Shown here: piece after piece, positions 1 to 5,837 of the stretch
Layout of the letters: each line of letters begins with the position of its first letter
Numbering within the stretch: position 1 is the first letter of the stretch
Translations under genes and position numbers: made by a program
Source of the DNA: CALFVT01 sp964513675
GTDB lineage: Bacteria; Pseudomonadota; Alphaproteobacteria; Caulobacterales; Maricaulaceae
Assembly: GCA_964513675.1 (NCBI GenBank)
Contig: CAZEOD010000068.1
Coordinates: forward strand, 1 to 9,705
Reading direction: 5' to 3'
Length of the DNA stretch: 9,705 nt
The notes under the pieces: generated by a model
What the model was told of the DNA's origin: nothing
Databases searched by the model: none
Seen by the model: the letters and a program-made list of their open reading frames with translations, nothing else

Positions 1-186
1 CCATGCCGCGTCAGATAAAGGCGGGAGCGCGCCGCGAATTGGCGCCCATTCTGTAATCGACAACCCCGAATTGGTTAGGCGCGTCGCCCCGCCAATCACA
101 ATCATTAAAGCCACCAACCCCATCATCGATAAAAGCCAAAGCGTGACAGCTCTATGGTGTTTAGAATTTGAAAAAGCGTCTGTCAT
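1..186 (-). CDS. ctaA: Heme A synthase (CtaA/COX15 type), N-terminal 62 codons, 3' end cut by window edge
   Basis: Heme A synthase is an inner-membrane enzyme that oxidises the C8 methyl group of heme O to give heme A for aa3-type cytochrome oxidase. Reading the minus strand from ATG at 186-184 gives 62 sense codons with no stop before the window edge. A short polar N-terminus is followed by a first membrane helix (about residues 15-32, rich in L, M, V and I). Next comes the conserved stretch GGATRLTNSGLSITEW (residues 32-47) and then GALPPL, which is the family signature after helix 1. The rest of the protein lies outside the window. No strong ribosome binding site is visible; the nearest GAGG is about 13 nt upstream. 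The gene follows tRNA-Pro on the same strand after 64 nt. The identity is confident from the motif; the exact start is less sure. Confidence 0.85.
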   Translation of the reverse strand, partial: MTDAFSNSKHHRAVTLWLLSMMGLVALMIVIGGATRLTNSGLSITEWAPIRGALPPLSDAAW

Positions 187-209
187 GAAGTGTATATAGA
201 GCCTCAAAC

Positions 210-239
210 CTCATACGAGATGTGGCATATTGCCATCAA
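210..239 (-). promoter_or_regulatory. Weak candidate sigma70-type promoter for ctaA
   Basis: On the minus strand TTGATG (239-234) is followed after 18 nt by TATGAG (215-210), each matching four of six consensus bases. It lies between tRNA-Pro and the ctaA start. This is a pattern match only; ctaA could equally be read through from the tRNA promoter, because no terminator is seen between them. Confidence 0.25.
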
Positions 240-250
240 ACAGGTGAAAA

Positions 251-327
251 TGGTCGGAGTGATAGGATTCGAACCTACGACCCCTAAGCCCCCAGCTTAG
301 TGCGCTACCGGACTGCGCTACACTCCG
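251..327 (-). tRNA. tRNA-Pro (anticodon GGG)
   Basis: The minus strand folds into a full 77-nt cloverleaf. The acceptor arm CGGAGTG pairs with CACTCCG, followed by discriminator A and an encoded CCA end (253-251). The anticodon stem CTAAG/CTTAG encloses the loop CTGGGGG, placing anticodon GGG at 293-291, which reads CCC and CCU proline codons. The T-arm contains the standard GGTTCGAATCC. The C1 acceptor start is typical of bacterial tRNA-Pro. A tRNA-Pro directly downstream of the merR-type gene is a familiar alphaproteobacterial arrangement. Confidence 0.97.
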
Positions 328-343
328 ACACATTTACGAGATG

Positions 344-372
344 CTTATATAAACAGTCTTTGAGATAGGCAA
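344..372 (-). promoter_or_regulatory. Promoter of tRNA-Pro
   Basis: On the minus strand a -35 box TTGCCT (372-367, four of six) is separated by exactly 17 nt from a -10 box TATAAG (349-344, five of six). Transcription would start near 336-338, about 10 nt before the mature tRNA 5' end at 327. Spacing and position are what is expected for an independently transcribed tRNA gene. Confidence 0.55.
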
Positions 373-404
373 CGCGGAAAATTGAGAAACGCTTAAGAAA
401 CACT

Positions 405-432
405 GCGGCGTATTCGCCATATGTCTCGCCGC
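405..432 (-). terminator. Possible weak terminator after merR
   Basis: Directly after the merR stop codon the minus strand has GCGGCG (432-427) and CGCCGC (410-405), able to form a 6-bp GC stem. A competing smaller hairpin GGCG-AATA-CGCC (418-407) lies inside it. Only a broken T stretch (GTGTTTCTT) follows, so termination would be weak. The position between merR and the separate tRNA promoter makes the role plausible. Confidence 0.3.
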
Positions 433-1089
433 TTATTCAGAGGGCGGAAGTGTCACGCCGTCCCATTCACGGCGAAGATTCTCGAGCCGCGATAATATAG
501 CTTTAAGCTTTTCAGTCGGAATAGCCGCATGATCCTCACCGCTCTGCGGCTGGCTTTCGATGGGCTGGGGTGCAATCATAGGGGCTTGCTGCGGCGCAAT
601 ATTATCAGGCGGCGCAATAGCATGCTGCGGCTGATCGCCGATGACGCTAATGGGGGCATTAATATTAACAGCGACAGGCTCAGGCTGTGACTCAGGTTGG
701 GGTAGGCTTGACGGCGCCTGAGTTTTAGAAGGCGCAAGGCTCTGTTTTTTAGAACTAATACGATCAGGTATTAAAACCGTATCCGTAACATCACGCGGCA
801 TCGCGGCTTGTTTGATTGACCGTCCAAGCTCAACAACCTGATTCGGCCCCTTAAGGCGAATAATTTTTTGAACATCTTTAATCGGATGTTTTTCTTCATG
901 TAGCAAAATCTTTATACCGCGTAGCAAGTCAATATCTTCCGCGCGGTAGAGCCTGCGCCCGCCTGCCCGCTTGATTGGCCTTATTTGTGAAAATTTAGAT
1001 TCCCAAAATCGCAAGACATGCGGCTGTAAATCCAGCTCATCAGCGGCTTCGCTTATTGTTCGAAAGGCACGTGTTGTTTTGGTTTGCAT
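433..1089 (-). CDS. MerR-family transcriptional regulator of unknown regulon
   Basis: This is a 218-residue cytoplasmic DNA-binding protein. Residues about 10-78 form the MerR winged helix-turn-helix: TISEAADELDLQPHVLRFWE is the helix-turn-helix and RAGGRRLYRAEDIDLL (41-56) the wing and following helix. Residues about 110-190 are a low-complexity linker rich in proline, glutamine and alanine. A short charged helix (LKAILSRLENLRREWDG, 195-211) ends the protein. There is no cysteine, so it is not a cysteine-based metal sensor such as classical MerR or CueR, and no ligand domain is recognisable. The ATG at 1089 is preceded in frame by a stop and has no strong ribosome binding site, so translation may depend on ihfA 43 nt upstream. 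The family match is sure; targets and signal are unknown. Confidence 0.9.
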   Translation of the reverse strand: MQTKTTRAFRTISEAADELDLQPHVLRFWESKFSQIRPIKRAGGRRLYRAEDIDLLRGIKILLHEEKHPIKDVQKIIRLKGPNQVVELGRSIKQAAMPRDVTDTVLIPDRISSKKQSLAPSKTQAPSSLPQPESQPEPVAVNINAPISVIGDQPQHAIAPPDNIAPQQAPMIAPQPIESQPQSGEDHAAIPTEKLKAILSRLENLRREWDGVTLPPSE

Positions 1090-1132
1090 AGCTTTAAATG
1101 TGACAAGGATCCCTTTGATTCGTCACGTTATA

Positions 1133-1438
1133 CTATTTTGGTGATAATGCCGAATCGACACGTTCACGTAGAACTTGCGAGGGCTTAAAAATAATAACGC
1201 GGCGCGATGTAATCGGCACAGTGACGCCCGTTTTCGGATTGCGCCCAATACGTTCGTTCTTATCGCGCAGAGAAAAAGTCCCAAAGCCAGCCAGTTTCAC
1301 AGTCTCACCACGCAAAAGCGCATCTGAAACATAATTAATCACAGACTCGATCATGTCAGAGCTCTCTAACCGAGATAAACCAATCTCTCTGTAAAGACTC
1401 TCTGCTAAGTCTGCACGTGTTATCGTTGCATCCGACAC
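1133..1438 (-). CDS. ihfA: Integration host factor alpha subunit
   Basis: IHF-alpha pairs with IHF-beta to bind and sharply bend DNA in the nucleoid, acting in transcription, replication and recombination. From GTG at 1438 the product is 101 residues, the normal family length. It shows KLAGFGTF (48-55), RDKNERIGRNPKTG (58-71, with the DNA-intercalating proline at 68) and PITSRRVIIFKPS (75-87). The RDKN and GRNPKTG pattern fits the alpha subunit better than HU or IHF-beta. The GTG is chosen because AGGAG lies 7 nt before it; an upstream in-frame ATG at 1480 would add 14 residues unlike the family. The ATG inside the ribosome binding region is followed at once by TGA. The partner gene ihfB is not in the window. 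The gene sits between fabH and merR, with a 124-nt leader that holds an IHF-like site and a GC palindrome. Confidence 0.95.
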   Translation of the reverse strand: MSDATITRADLAESLYREIGLSRLESSDMIESVINYVSDALLRGETVKLAGFGTFSLRDKNERIGRNPKTGVTVPITSRRVIIFKPSQVLRERVDSALSPK

Positions 1439-1454
1439 GTCACATCTCCTCTTG

Positions 1455-1464
1455 GGGGTACCCC
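1455..1464. repeat. Perfect 10-bp palindrome GGGGTACCCC in the ihfA leader
   Basis: The palindrome lies 16 nt upstream of the ihfA start codon and just before its ribosome binding site. On the minus strand other G runs stand nearby (GGGGGC around 1484-1488 and TTGGG), which could pair alternatively with the CCCCC. It could be an operator half-pair or an RNA hairpin next to the ribosome binding site. The palindrome is seen directly; the role is inferred. Confidence 0.4.
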
Positions 1465-1545
1465 TACCAATATGTCCCAATTGCCCCCACTAACAAGCAT
1501 TTATTTGAGGTGAACTGCAACAAAAAAAAGCTATTTTTGCAATAA

Positions 1546-1558
1546 AATCAAAAAACTG
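1546..1558 (+). promoter_or_regulatory. IHF-like binding site between fabH and ihfA
   Basis: AATCAA-AAAA-CTG matches the IHF consensus WATCAA-N4-TTR except for one base (C instead of T). The sequence on its left side (about 1515-1548) is very rich in A and T, as in strong IHF sites. ihfA is known to be autoregulated in enterobacteria, so a site here would make sense, but this is a pattern match in an AT-rich spacer and could be chance. Confidence 0.3.
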
Positions 1559-1562
1559 TTGC

Positions 1563-2525
1563 TTAATAGTCGAAAAGCGCAGCCCCCCAGGTGAACCCAC
1601 CGCCAAAGGCTTCGAGCATCACTCTATCGCCTTTTTTGATGCGTCCGTCCTTAACTGCACTGTCAAAAGCAAGCGGCACAGATGCCGCAGACGTATTCGC
1701 ATGAAGTGCGACGGTTGAGATAACTTTTTCAGGCGAAATTTTAAGTTTCTTAGCAACGCCATTGAGGATTCGCTGATTGGCTTGATGGGGTACAAACCAG
1801 TCAATATCATCAATAGCCACATTGGCATCCTCGGCGCATTGGCGCATGGCCGCAACAATATCAGTCACAGCATGTTTAAAAACTTGGTTGCCTATCATAC
1901 GAACATGCCCGACCGTTTGCGTCTTTGACGGACCGCCATCAACATATAAAAGCTCACGGTAACGGCCATCAGAGCGAATAAAGCTGGAGAGAACACCGCC
2001 CTCTTGCTCTGAGGCAGAGATGACAAATGCGCCCGCACCATCGCCAAATAATACGCAAGTTGTCCGGTCTTCCCAATCTAAAATGCGCGAAAATGTTTCC
2101 GCGCCAATCAAGATTGCGTGGCGTATCCCGCCGGCTCGCACTAATTTTTCAACAACATGAATCCCGTATATGAACCCGCTACAAACAGCCTGAAGATCAA
2201 AAGCGGCGCCGTGCCGAATACCAAGGCGCTCTTGAATAAGCGTTGCCGTTGACGGAAAGGTATAATCAGGCGTTGTTGTTGCCACAACAATAAGGTCAAT
2301 ATCATCCGGCGTCAGGCCGGCATCTGCCATAGCCCGCTCAGCCGCAATAAAGCCAAGATCAGACGTCGTCTGCCCGTCAGCGGCGACATGACGCTGAGAT
2401 ATCCCTGTGCGCTCACGAATCCATTCGTCCGATGTTTCAACCGTTTTCGACAGCTCTTTATTGGTTAAAATATGTTCGGGCAGATATGAACCTGACCCCG
2501 AAATATGAGCATATAATTTTGTCAC
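1563..2525 (-). CDS. fabH: Beta-ketoacyl-ACP synthase III (KAS III)
   Basis: FabH condenses acetyl-CoA with malonyl-ACP to start type II fatty-acid synthesis in the cytoplasm. The 320-residue protein has the normal length and the complete thiolase-fold triad: Cys115 in LQAVCSGF, His247 in FVPHQANQRI and Asn277 in ALHANTSAASVP. It also has the DEWIRERTGI motif (33-42) and the glycine-rich C-terminal EAFGGGFTWGAALF. The start is a GTG whose bases overlap the plsX stop as GTGA. No clear ribosome binding site is seen before it, so translation is probably coupled to plsX. The plsX-fabH pair is widely conserved and links phospholipid and fatty-acid synthesis. Downstream, a 124-nt spacer precedes ihfA. 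Nothing unusual is seen in the protein. Confidence 0.97.
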   Translation of the reverse strand: MTKLYAHISGSGSYLPEHILTNKELSKTVETSDEWIRERTGISQRHVAADGQTTSDLGFIAAERAMADAGLTPDDIDLIVVATTTPDYTFPSTATLIQERLGIRHGAAFDLQAVCSGFIYGIHVVEKLVRAGGIRHAILIGAETFSRILDWEDRTTCVLFGDGAGAFVISASEQEGGVLSSFIRSDGRYRELLYVDGGPSKTQTVGHVRMIGNQVFKHAVTDIVAAMRQCAEDANVAIDDIDWFVPHQANQRILNGVAKKLKISPEKVISTVALHANTSAASVPLAFDSAVKDGRIKKGDRVMLEAFGGGFTWGAALFDY

Positions 2526-3574
2526 GCAATAAATCCAATATTATCATCTTCTGAATGTAGCTCTGCCAGTTTGCGCTCCATTTCTTTTTCAAACGGACTT
2601 TCCGCAAGCCCAACTGCTACATTAACAGCATTAGCAAAGCCGACATGATCTGTCCCGCCGTGACTTTTTACAATCAAGCCGTTTAGACCCAAAAATACGG
2701 CTCCATTTACGCGGCGCGGATCAATACGTTTTCTGAGCTTGCGTAAAGCAAAGCCGTTTAAAACCGTCGTGAATTTCGACCACATATTTCCTTTAAGCGC
2801 GTCTGCAAAAAACGTCCCGATAAGTTTAGCCGTTCCTTCCGCTGTTTTCAGTGCAATATTGCCCGTAAATCCATCCGTAACGATAACATCTGCACCGCCC
2901 ATGGAAATATCATAGCCTTCAACATAGCCGATATAATTCAAATCAATATCACTTTCATTCAGCCGCTCATGCGCCGCCTTAATCACAGCATTCCCTTTAA
3001 GGTCTTCTGTCCCGACATTTAAAAGCCCAATCGAGGGCGATTGTTTTTTATATATCGCACGGTAAAATGCATCCCCTAAAACGGCAAATTCAGTTAATTG
3101 CGAAGCATCTGATTCGACATTGGCCCCCACATCCAGAACAACGGATTGTCCATTAGGCGTTGGCCATGCGGCCACAAGTGCCGGGCGCTGCACGCCTTCT
3201 TTGCGCCTAAGCTGCAACATAGAAATCGCCATGAGCGCCCCAGTATTGCCCGCCGACAACCCAAGTGCCGCCTCGCCGTTTTTAACAGACGCAACCGTAT
3301 TCCAAAGGCTCGTTCCTTTTCCGCGCCGCAGGGCTTGAGAGGGCTTCATATCCATCCCAATTTCACTGTCTGTATGCCGAATTTCTGCAATATCTTTGAC
3401 CGTTTGACTCTGAGCCAACAGGGGCGTCAGGATCTTTTCGTCCCCATGGAGTAAGATATGTAAATTATGTTTATGCCCTTCATGCTTCATGAAATAAGCA
3501 AGGCCATCAACAACAATCTGCGGCGCGTGATCCCCGCCCATGGCATCAATAGAAATTGTTACGGCTTTTGTCAC
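2522..3574 (-). CDS. plsX: Phosphate acyltransferase PlsX
   Basis: PlsX converts acyl-ACP to acyl-phosphate, the donor used by PlsY for the first acylation of glycerol-3-phosphate at the membrane. The 350-residue protein shows the family motifs in order: ISIDAMGGDHAP near the N-terminus, LSAGNTGALMA, VLDVGANVE, LLNVGTEDLKGN, VIVTDGFTGNIALK and SHGGTDHVGFANAV near the end. Two in-frame GTG codons compete as start, at 3580 and 3574. I choose 3574 because AAAGGG (3588-3583) lies 8 nt before it but only 2 nt before the other, and the resulting MTKAVTISIDAMGG matches the family start. It overlaps fabH by 4 nt. The DUF177 gene often found directly upstream in Alphaproteobacteria is missing; a 72-nt spacer with a TATAAT box is there instead. 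Confidence 0.95.
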   Translation of the reverse strand: MTKAVTISIDAMGGDHAPQIVVDGLAYFMKHEGHKHNLHILLHGDEKILTPLLAQSQTVKDIAEIRHTDSEIGMDMKPSQALRRGKGTSLWNTVASVKNGEAALGLSAGNTGALMAISMLQLRRKEGVQRPALVAAWPTPNGQSVVLDVGANVESDASQLTEFAVLGDAFYRAIYKKQSPSIGLLNVGTEDLKGNAVIKAAHERLNESDIDLNYIGYVEGYDISMGGADVIVTDGFTGNIALKTAEGTAKLIGTFFADALKGNMWSKFTTVLNGFALRKLRKRIDPRRVNGAVFLGLNGLIVKSHGGTDHVGFANAVNVAVGLAESPFEKEMERKLAELHSEDDNIGFIA

Positions 3575-3600
3575 AAACACGGCCCTTTATTATTCGGCTG

Positions 3601-3629
3601 AGCTATAAACGACAGCGCGCATTATAGCT
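3601..3629. repeat. 8-bp inverted repeat over the candidate plsX promoter
   Basis: AGCTATAA (3601-3608) and TTATAGCT (3622-3629) are perfect inverted copies separated by 13 nt. On the minus strand the upstream copy overlaps a perfect TATAAT (3626-3621) about 50 nt before the plsX start. No good -35 box is seen 16-18 nt upstream of it. The arrangement would suit an operator for a dimeric regulator, or a weak RNA hairpin; no known regulator is assigned. Confidence 0.4.
3621..3626 (-). promoter_or_regulatory. Candidate -10 box for plsX-fabH
   Basis: The minus strand reads TATAAT here, in the 78-nt spacer between the chaperone stop codon and the plsX start at 3574. The hexamer at the -35 distance (TCTCTC region) is not convincing and there is no extended -10 TG. 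It could let plsX-fabH be expressed apart from the chaperone gene. Confidence 0.3.
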
Positions 3630-3652
3630 AGAGCCTTGATGCAGAGAGATTT

Positions 3653-4183
3653 TTATTTTGCGAGGGCCGGAAATGTGAATTTCGCCTGCGCGATATCACC
3701 CAATGTCACTGTCTTCAGGCTCTTATAAAAATCATCCGCATAAAGAGAAACCAACCGGATAAAATCAGAGTCGCTATCCGCATCCATTTTCTCTGACAAA
3801 ACACTAAATAACTGCCCCTCGCCTATGGCTGTATCATAAGCTTTCAGCCGATCATAAAACAGCCTTATCATCGGTTTTATGCGCTTTGCCACGCCCGTAT
3901 CGGACAAACCTTCCTCACGCAGAGATATCTCAAAATCATCGCGCATAATGTCATAAACGGCCTGAGATAAAAGGTGACCATTTTCACCGAAATCTCGCAG
4001 ACGTTTCATAATAAGACTGAGATTAAGGGTGAGCACATCAATACGCCCATCATAATTATCAGCGAATCGCTGCGGGCCAAAGAACTCAGTACGGCGCGAT
4101 TGCTTCATAACGGCGCCGTAAATCCGCGCCGCATCTTTTTGGCTCGCAAGATTGCCGCCAAATAACTTAGAAAAAAGACCCAT
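3653..4183 (-). CDS. Ubiquinol-cytochrome c chaperone family protein (CBP3-like)
   Basis: Members of this family are related to mitochondrial Cbp3/UQCC1, which helps make and assemble cytochrome b of the bc1 complex. The 176-residue protein has the family core: YDGRIDVLTLNLSLIMKRL (44-62), then LSQAVYDIMRDDFEISLRE (72-90) and GVAKRIKPMIRLFYDRLKAY (97-116). No signal peptide or membrane helix is visible, so it is probably cytoplasmic or at the membrane face. The ATG at 4183 has GGAG 7 nt upstream. It is divergent from bamE and precedes plsX, the usual alphaproteobacterial neighbourhood for this gene. The family is confident; the precise substrate in this organism is inferred from the eukaryotic homologue. 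Confidence 0.88.
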   Translation of the reverse strand: MGLFSKLFGGNLASQKDAARIYGAVMKQSRRTEFFGPQRFADNYDGRIDVLTLNLSLIMKRLRDFGENGHLLSQAVYDIMRDDFEISLREEGLSDTGVAKRIKPMIRLFYDRLKAYDTAIGEGQLFSVLSEKMDADSDSDFIRLVSLYADDFYKSLKTVTLGDIAQAKFTFPALAK

Positions 4184-4279
4184 ATTAAATCTCCGTAAAA
4201 TCTCACCTTATGGCTTGTCACTTTACGGTTCATTGGCTAGGTCAGATGGAATAAAATTACAATATCGGACATGTGTTAG

Positions 4280-4783
4280 ATGCGTAAAACTTTTCTCGGC
4301 CTTATTATCATTCCAGCCTTATTGATGACGGCCTGTAATCCTGTCCTGCGTACGCATGGATATATCGCGACGGAAAAAGAAAAGCCGCAAGAAGTTGATC
4401 CGAACACAGATACAAAGGCAACAGTTTTATCGCGCCTTGGCAACCCATCTGTCAAAGGCACGTTTGATGAGCGCGAAAGCGTCGAAGATGAAACATGGTA
4501 TTACATTACTTCTATCCGCCAAAGCTACGCCTATCTTCGCCCTCAAATTGAAGACCGTACGATTGTTGCGGTGAGTTTCAACCCTGATGGTCAAGTCACA
4601 AAAGTCGCAGAATATGGCATTGAAGATGGCCGTTATGTCAATTTCTCTGATCGCAAGACCCCCACACGAGGTCGGCAGCTTAATACATTAGAGCAAATTT
4701 TCGGAACCATTGGCGCGATTCCAACAGACCGTATTGGTGGCCAAAATCAAAATCCAGGAAGCGGCTTACCGGGCGGACGCTAG
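4280..4783 (+). CDS. bamE: Outer membrane assembly lipoprotein BamE (SmpA/OmlA)
   Basis: BamE is a small lipoprotein of the BAM complex that inserts beta-barrel proteins into the outer membrane. The 167-residue product begins with a lipoprotein signal (MRK, hydrophobic 5-16) and a lipobox LLMTAC with the lipidated cysteine at 19. The BamE domain follows: TDTKATVLSRLGNPSVKGTF (about 43-62), ETWYYI, then a strand-rich part with VAVSFNPDGQV. The tail is rich in glycine, asparagine and glutamine, with no recognised motif. It is the only plus-strand gene, divergent from the bc1 chaperone and convergent with thiL (14-nt gap). The ribosome binding site is poor (GGA at 4267-4269). A two-codon frame ATG-TGT-TAG abuts the start codon directly. 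The identification is firm from the lipobox, domain and neighbourhood. Confidence 0.93.
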   Translation: MRKTFLGLIIIPALLMTACNPVLRTHGYIATEKEKPQEVDPNTDTKATVLSRLGNPSVKGTFDERESVEDETWYYITSIRQSYAYLRPQIEDRTIVAVSFNPDGQVTKVAEYGIEDGRYVNFSDRKTPTRGRQLNTLEQIFGTIGAIPTDRIGGQNQNPGSGLPGGR

Positions 4784-4797
4784 GCTCTTAATTTCAT

Positions 4798-5819
4798 CTA
4801 ATCAAAGTGCTGATAGCCCGTTTTTTGAAAGATAATTTCCGGCCCGCCGCCATCTCGGCACCGCACACGGTGTCCCGTCACGACCTTTCCGATTCGCGTA
4901 AGGCGCAATCCTATTCTTTGCGCAAAATCTGATAACGCCCCACCGCTATGCGGAGACGCTGTAAATAAAATCTCATAATCATCGCCGCCAGAAAATAAGT
5001 CTTCACAGGCCTTAAGGCGTTGCGCCTGCCCGTCCACCCAAAGCTGCGACGCTTTTGATAAAGGAATATCCCTAAGCTCTATCTCAAAACCAAGCCGACA
5101 CGCGCGCGAAAGATGCCCCGCATCCGCTAGCAAACCATCGGACACATCCAAAGCCGCCGACGCATGGTCTCGTAAGGCTTTTCGAAATAAAAGCCGCGGT
5201 TCAGGCCGTAAATAAGCCTCTTCCCAGTGCCATAATTGTTCGGAGCTTGGCTTTGGCGTAAGGGTTTTTCCTAACACAGTTTGCAGCCCTAAATAAGCAT
5301 CACCAATACTGCCCGTAACCCAGATATCATCGTCAATTTTGGCCCCGCTACGGCGAACCATTTTGCCCCTTGGGACATGACCAATAAAGGTTGCACTTAT
5401 AATGAGCGGCCCCGGACTTGAAACCGTATCACCGCCCCAAAGTGTGAAATCATAGCTTTTTTGAACATCGCCAAGCCCGACAGCGAAACCTTTCAGCTGG
5501 CGCTCATCCATGGCCTTCGGGATCGCCAAAGATAAGAAATAACCCAAAGGCCGCGCCCCCTTGGCCGATAAATCCGAAAGATTTACGCGCAAAAGCTTTT
5601 CAGCAACCCCGCCGCCATAATGGCGGTTAGGGAAATGAACGCCCTCGACCATAGCGTCTTTGGTTATAACTAAGTCAAAGCCGTCTTGTGGTGTATAACA
5701 GGCCGCGTCATCCTCAAGCTTCAGCGCCTCTTCCTCGATCTGCATCNNNNNNNNNNCTTCAGCCCTTCTGGCCCAGCCAAAGGCGAGAGAATATCGCGGA
5801 TAAAATCAAATTCATCCAT
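4798..5819 (-). CDS. thiL: Thiamine-monophosphate kinase, interrupted by an assembly gap near the N-terminus
   Basis: ThiL phosphorylates thiamine monophosphate to thiamine diphosphate with ATP. The true start is ATG at 5819: 21 codons (MDEFDFIRDILSPLAGPEGL and one more) match the family N-terminus, then 10 N follow at 5747-5756. Downstream the protein continues for about 315 residues with LEDDAA (metal site), ITKDAMVEGVHF, RVNLSDLSAKGARPLGY, WGGDT, RRSGAKIDDDIWVTG, ALDVSDGLLAD, SGGDDYE and the C-terminal GYQHF. All expected aspartate motifs are present. With exactly 10 N the two parts are out of frame by 2 nt, so the gap length is a placeholder (true length should be 2 modulo 3) rather than evidence of a pseudogene. 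It is the last gene of the nrdR-rib-nusB operon, 18 nt after nusB, and converges with bamE. Confidence 0.93.
5747..5756. other. Assembly gap (10 N) inside thiL
   Basis: Ten undetermined bases join two contigs inside the thiL N-terminal coding region. The residues on either side (GPEGLK before, EEEALKLEDDAA after) both belong to ThiL, so the join and orientation are right. The length is not, because the reading frame does not carry across. Confidence 0.97.
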
Positions 5820-5837
5820 GTGGTTTTATATCAATTT

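Noticed and set aside
591..620. Repeated GCGGCGCAATA-like words in merR
   Set aside because: They encode the Ala/Pro/Gln-rich linker and reflect low-complexity coding rather than an independent repeat element.
1439..1480. Longer ihfA start at the ATG at 1480
   Set aside because: It would add 14 residues absent from the family and run through the GC palindrome and the ribosome binding site of the GTG at 1438.
3146..3454. 102-codon open frame on the plus strand inside plsX
   Set aside because: Antisense to conserved plsX motifs, with composition expected from the complement of coding sequence; no support as a gene.
4215..4257. Candidate promoters in the bamE/chaperone divergent spacer (TTGTCA at 4215, TTCATT at 4229 with TAAAAT at 4252)
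   Set aside because: TTGTCA has no good -10 at the right distance, and TTCATT-N17-TAAAAT has a poor -35; neither could be preferred.
4770..4826. Possible terminator after bamE: CGGGC (4770-4774) and GCCCG (4816-4820) followed by six T
   Set aside because: The loop of about 41 nt is too long for a convincing intrinsic terminator and the sequence lies partly in thiL coding; it may be chance.
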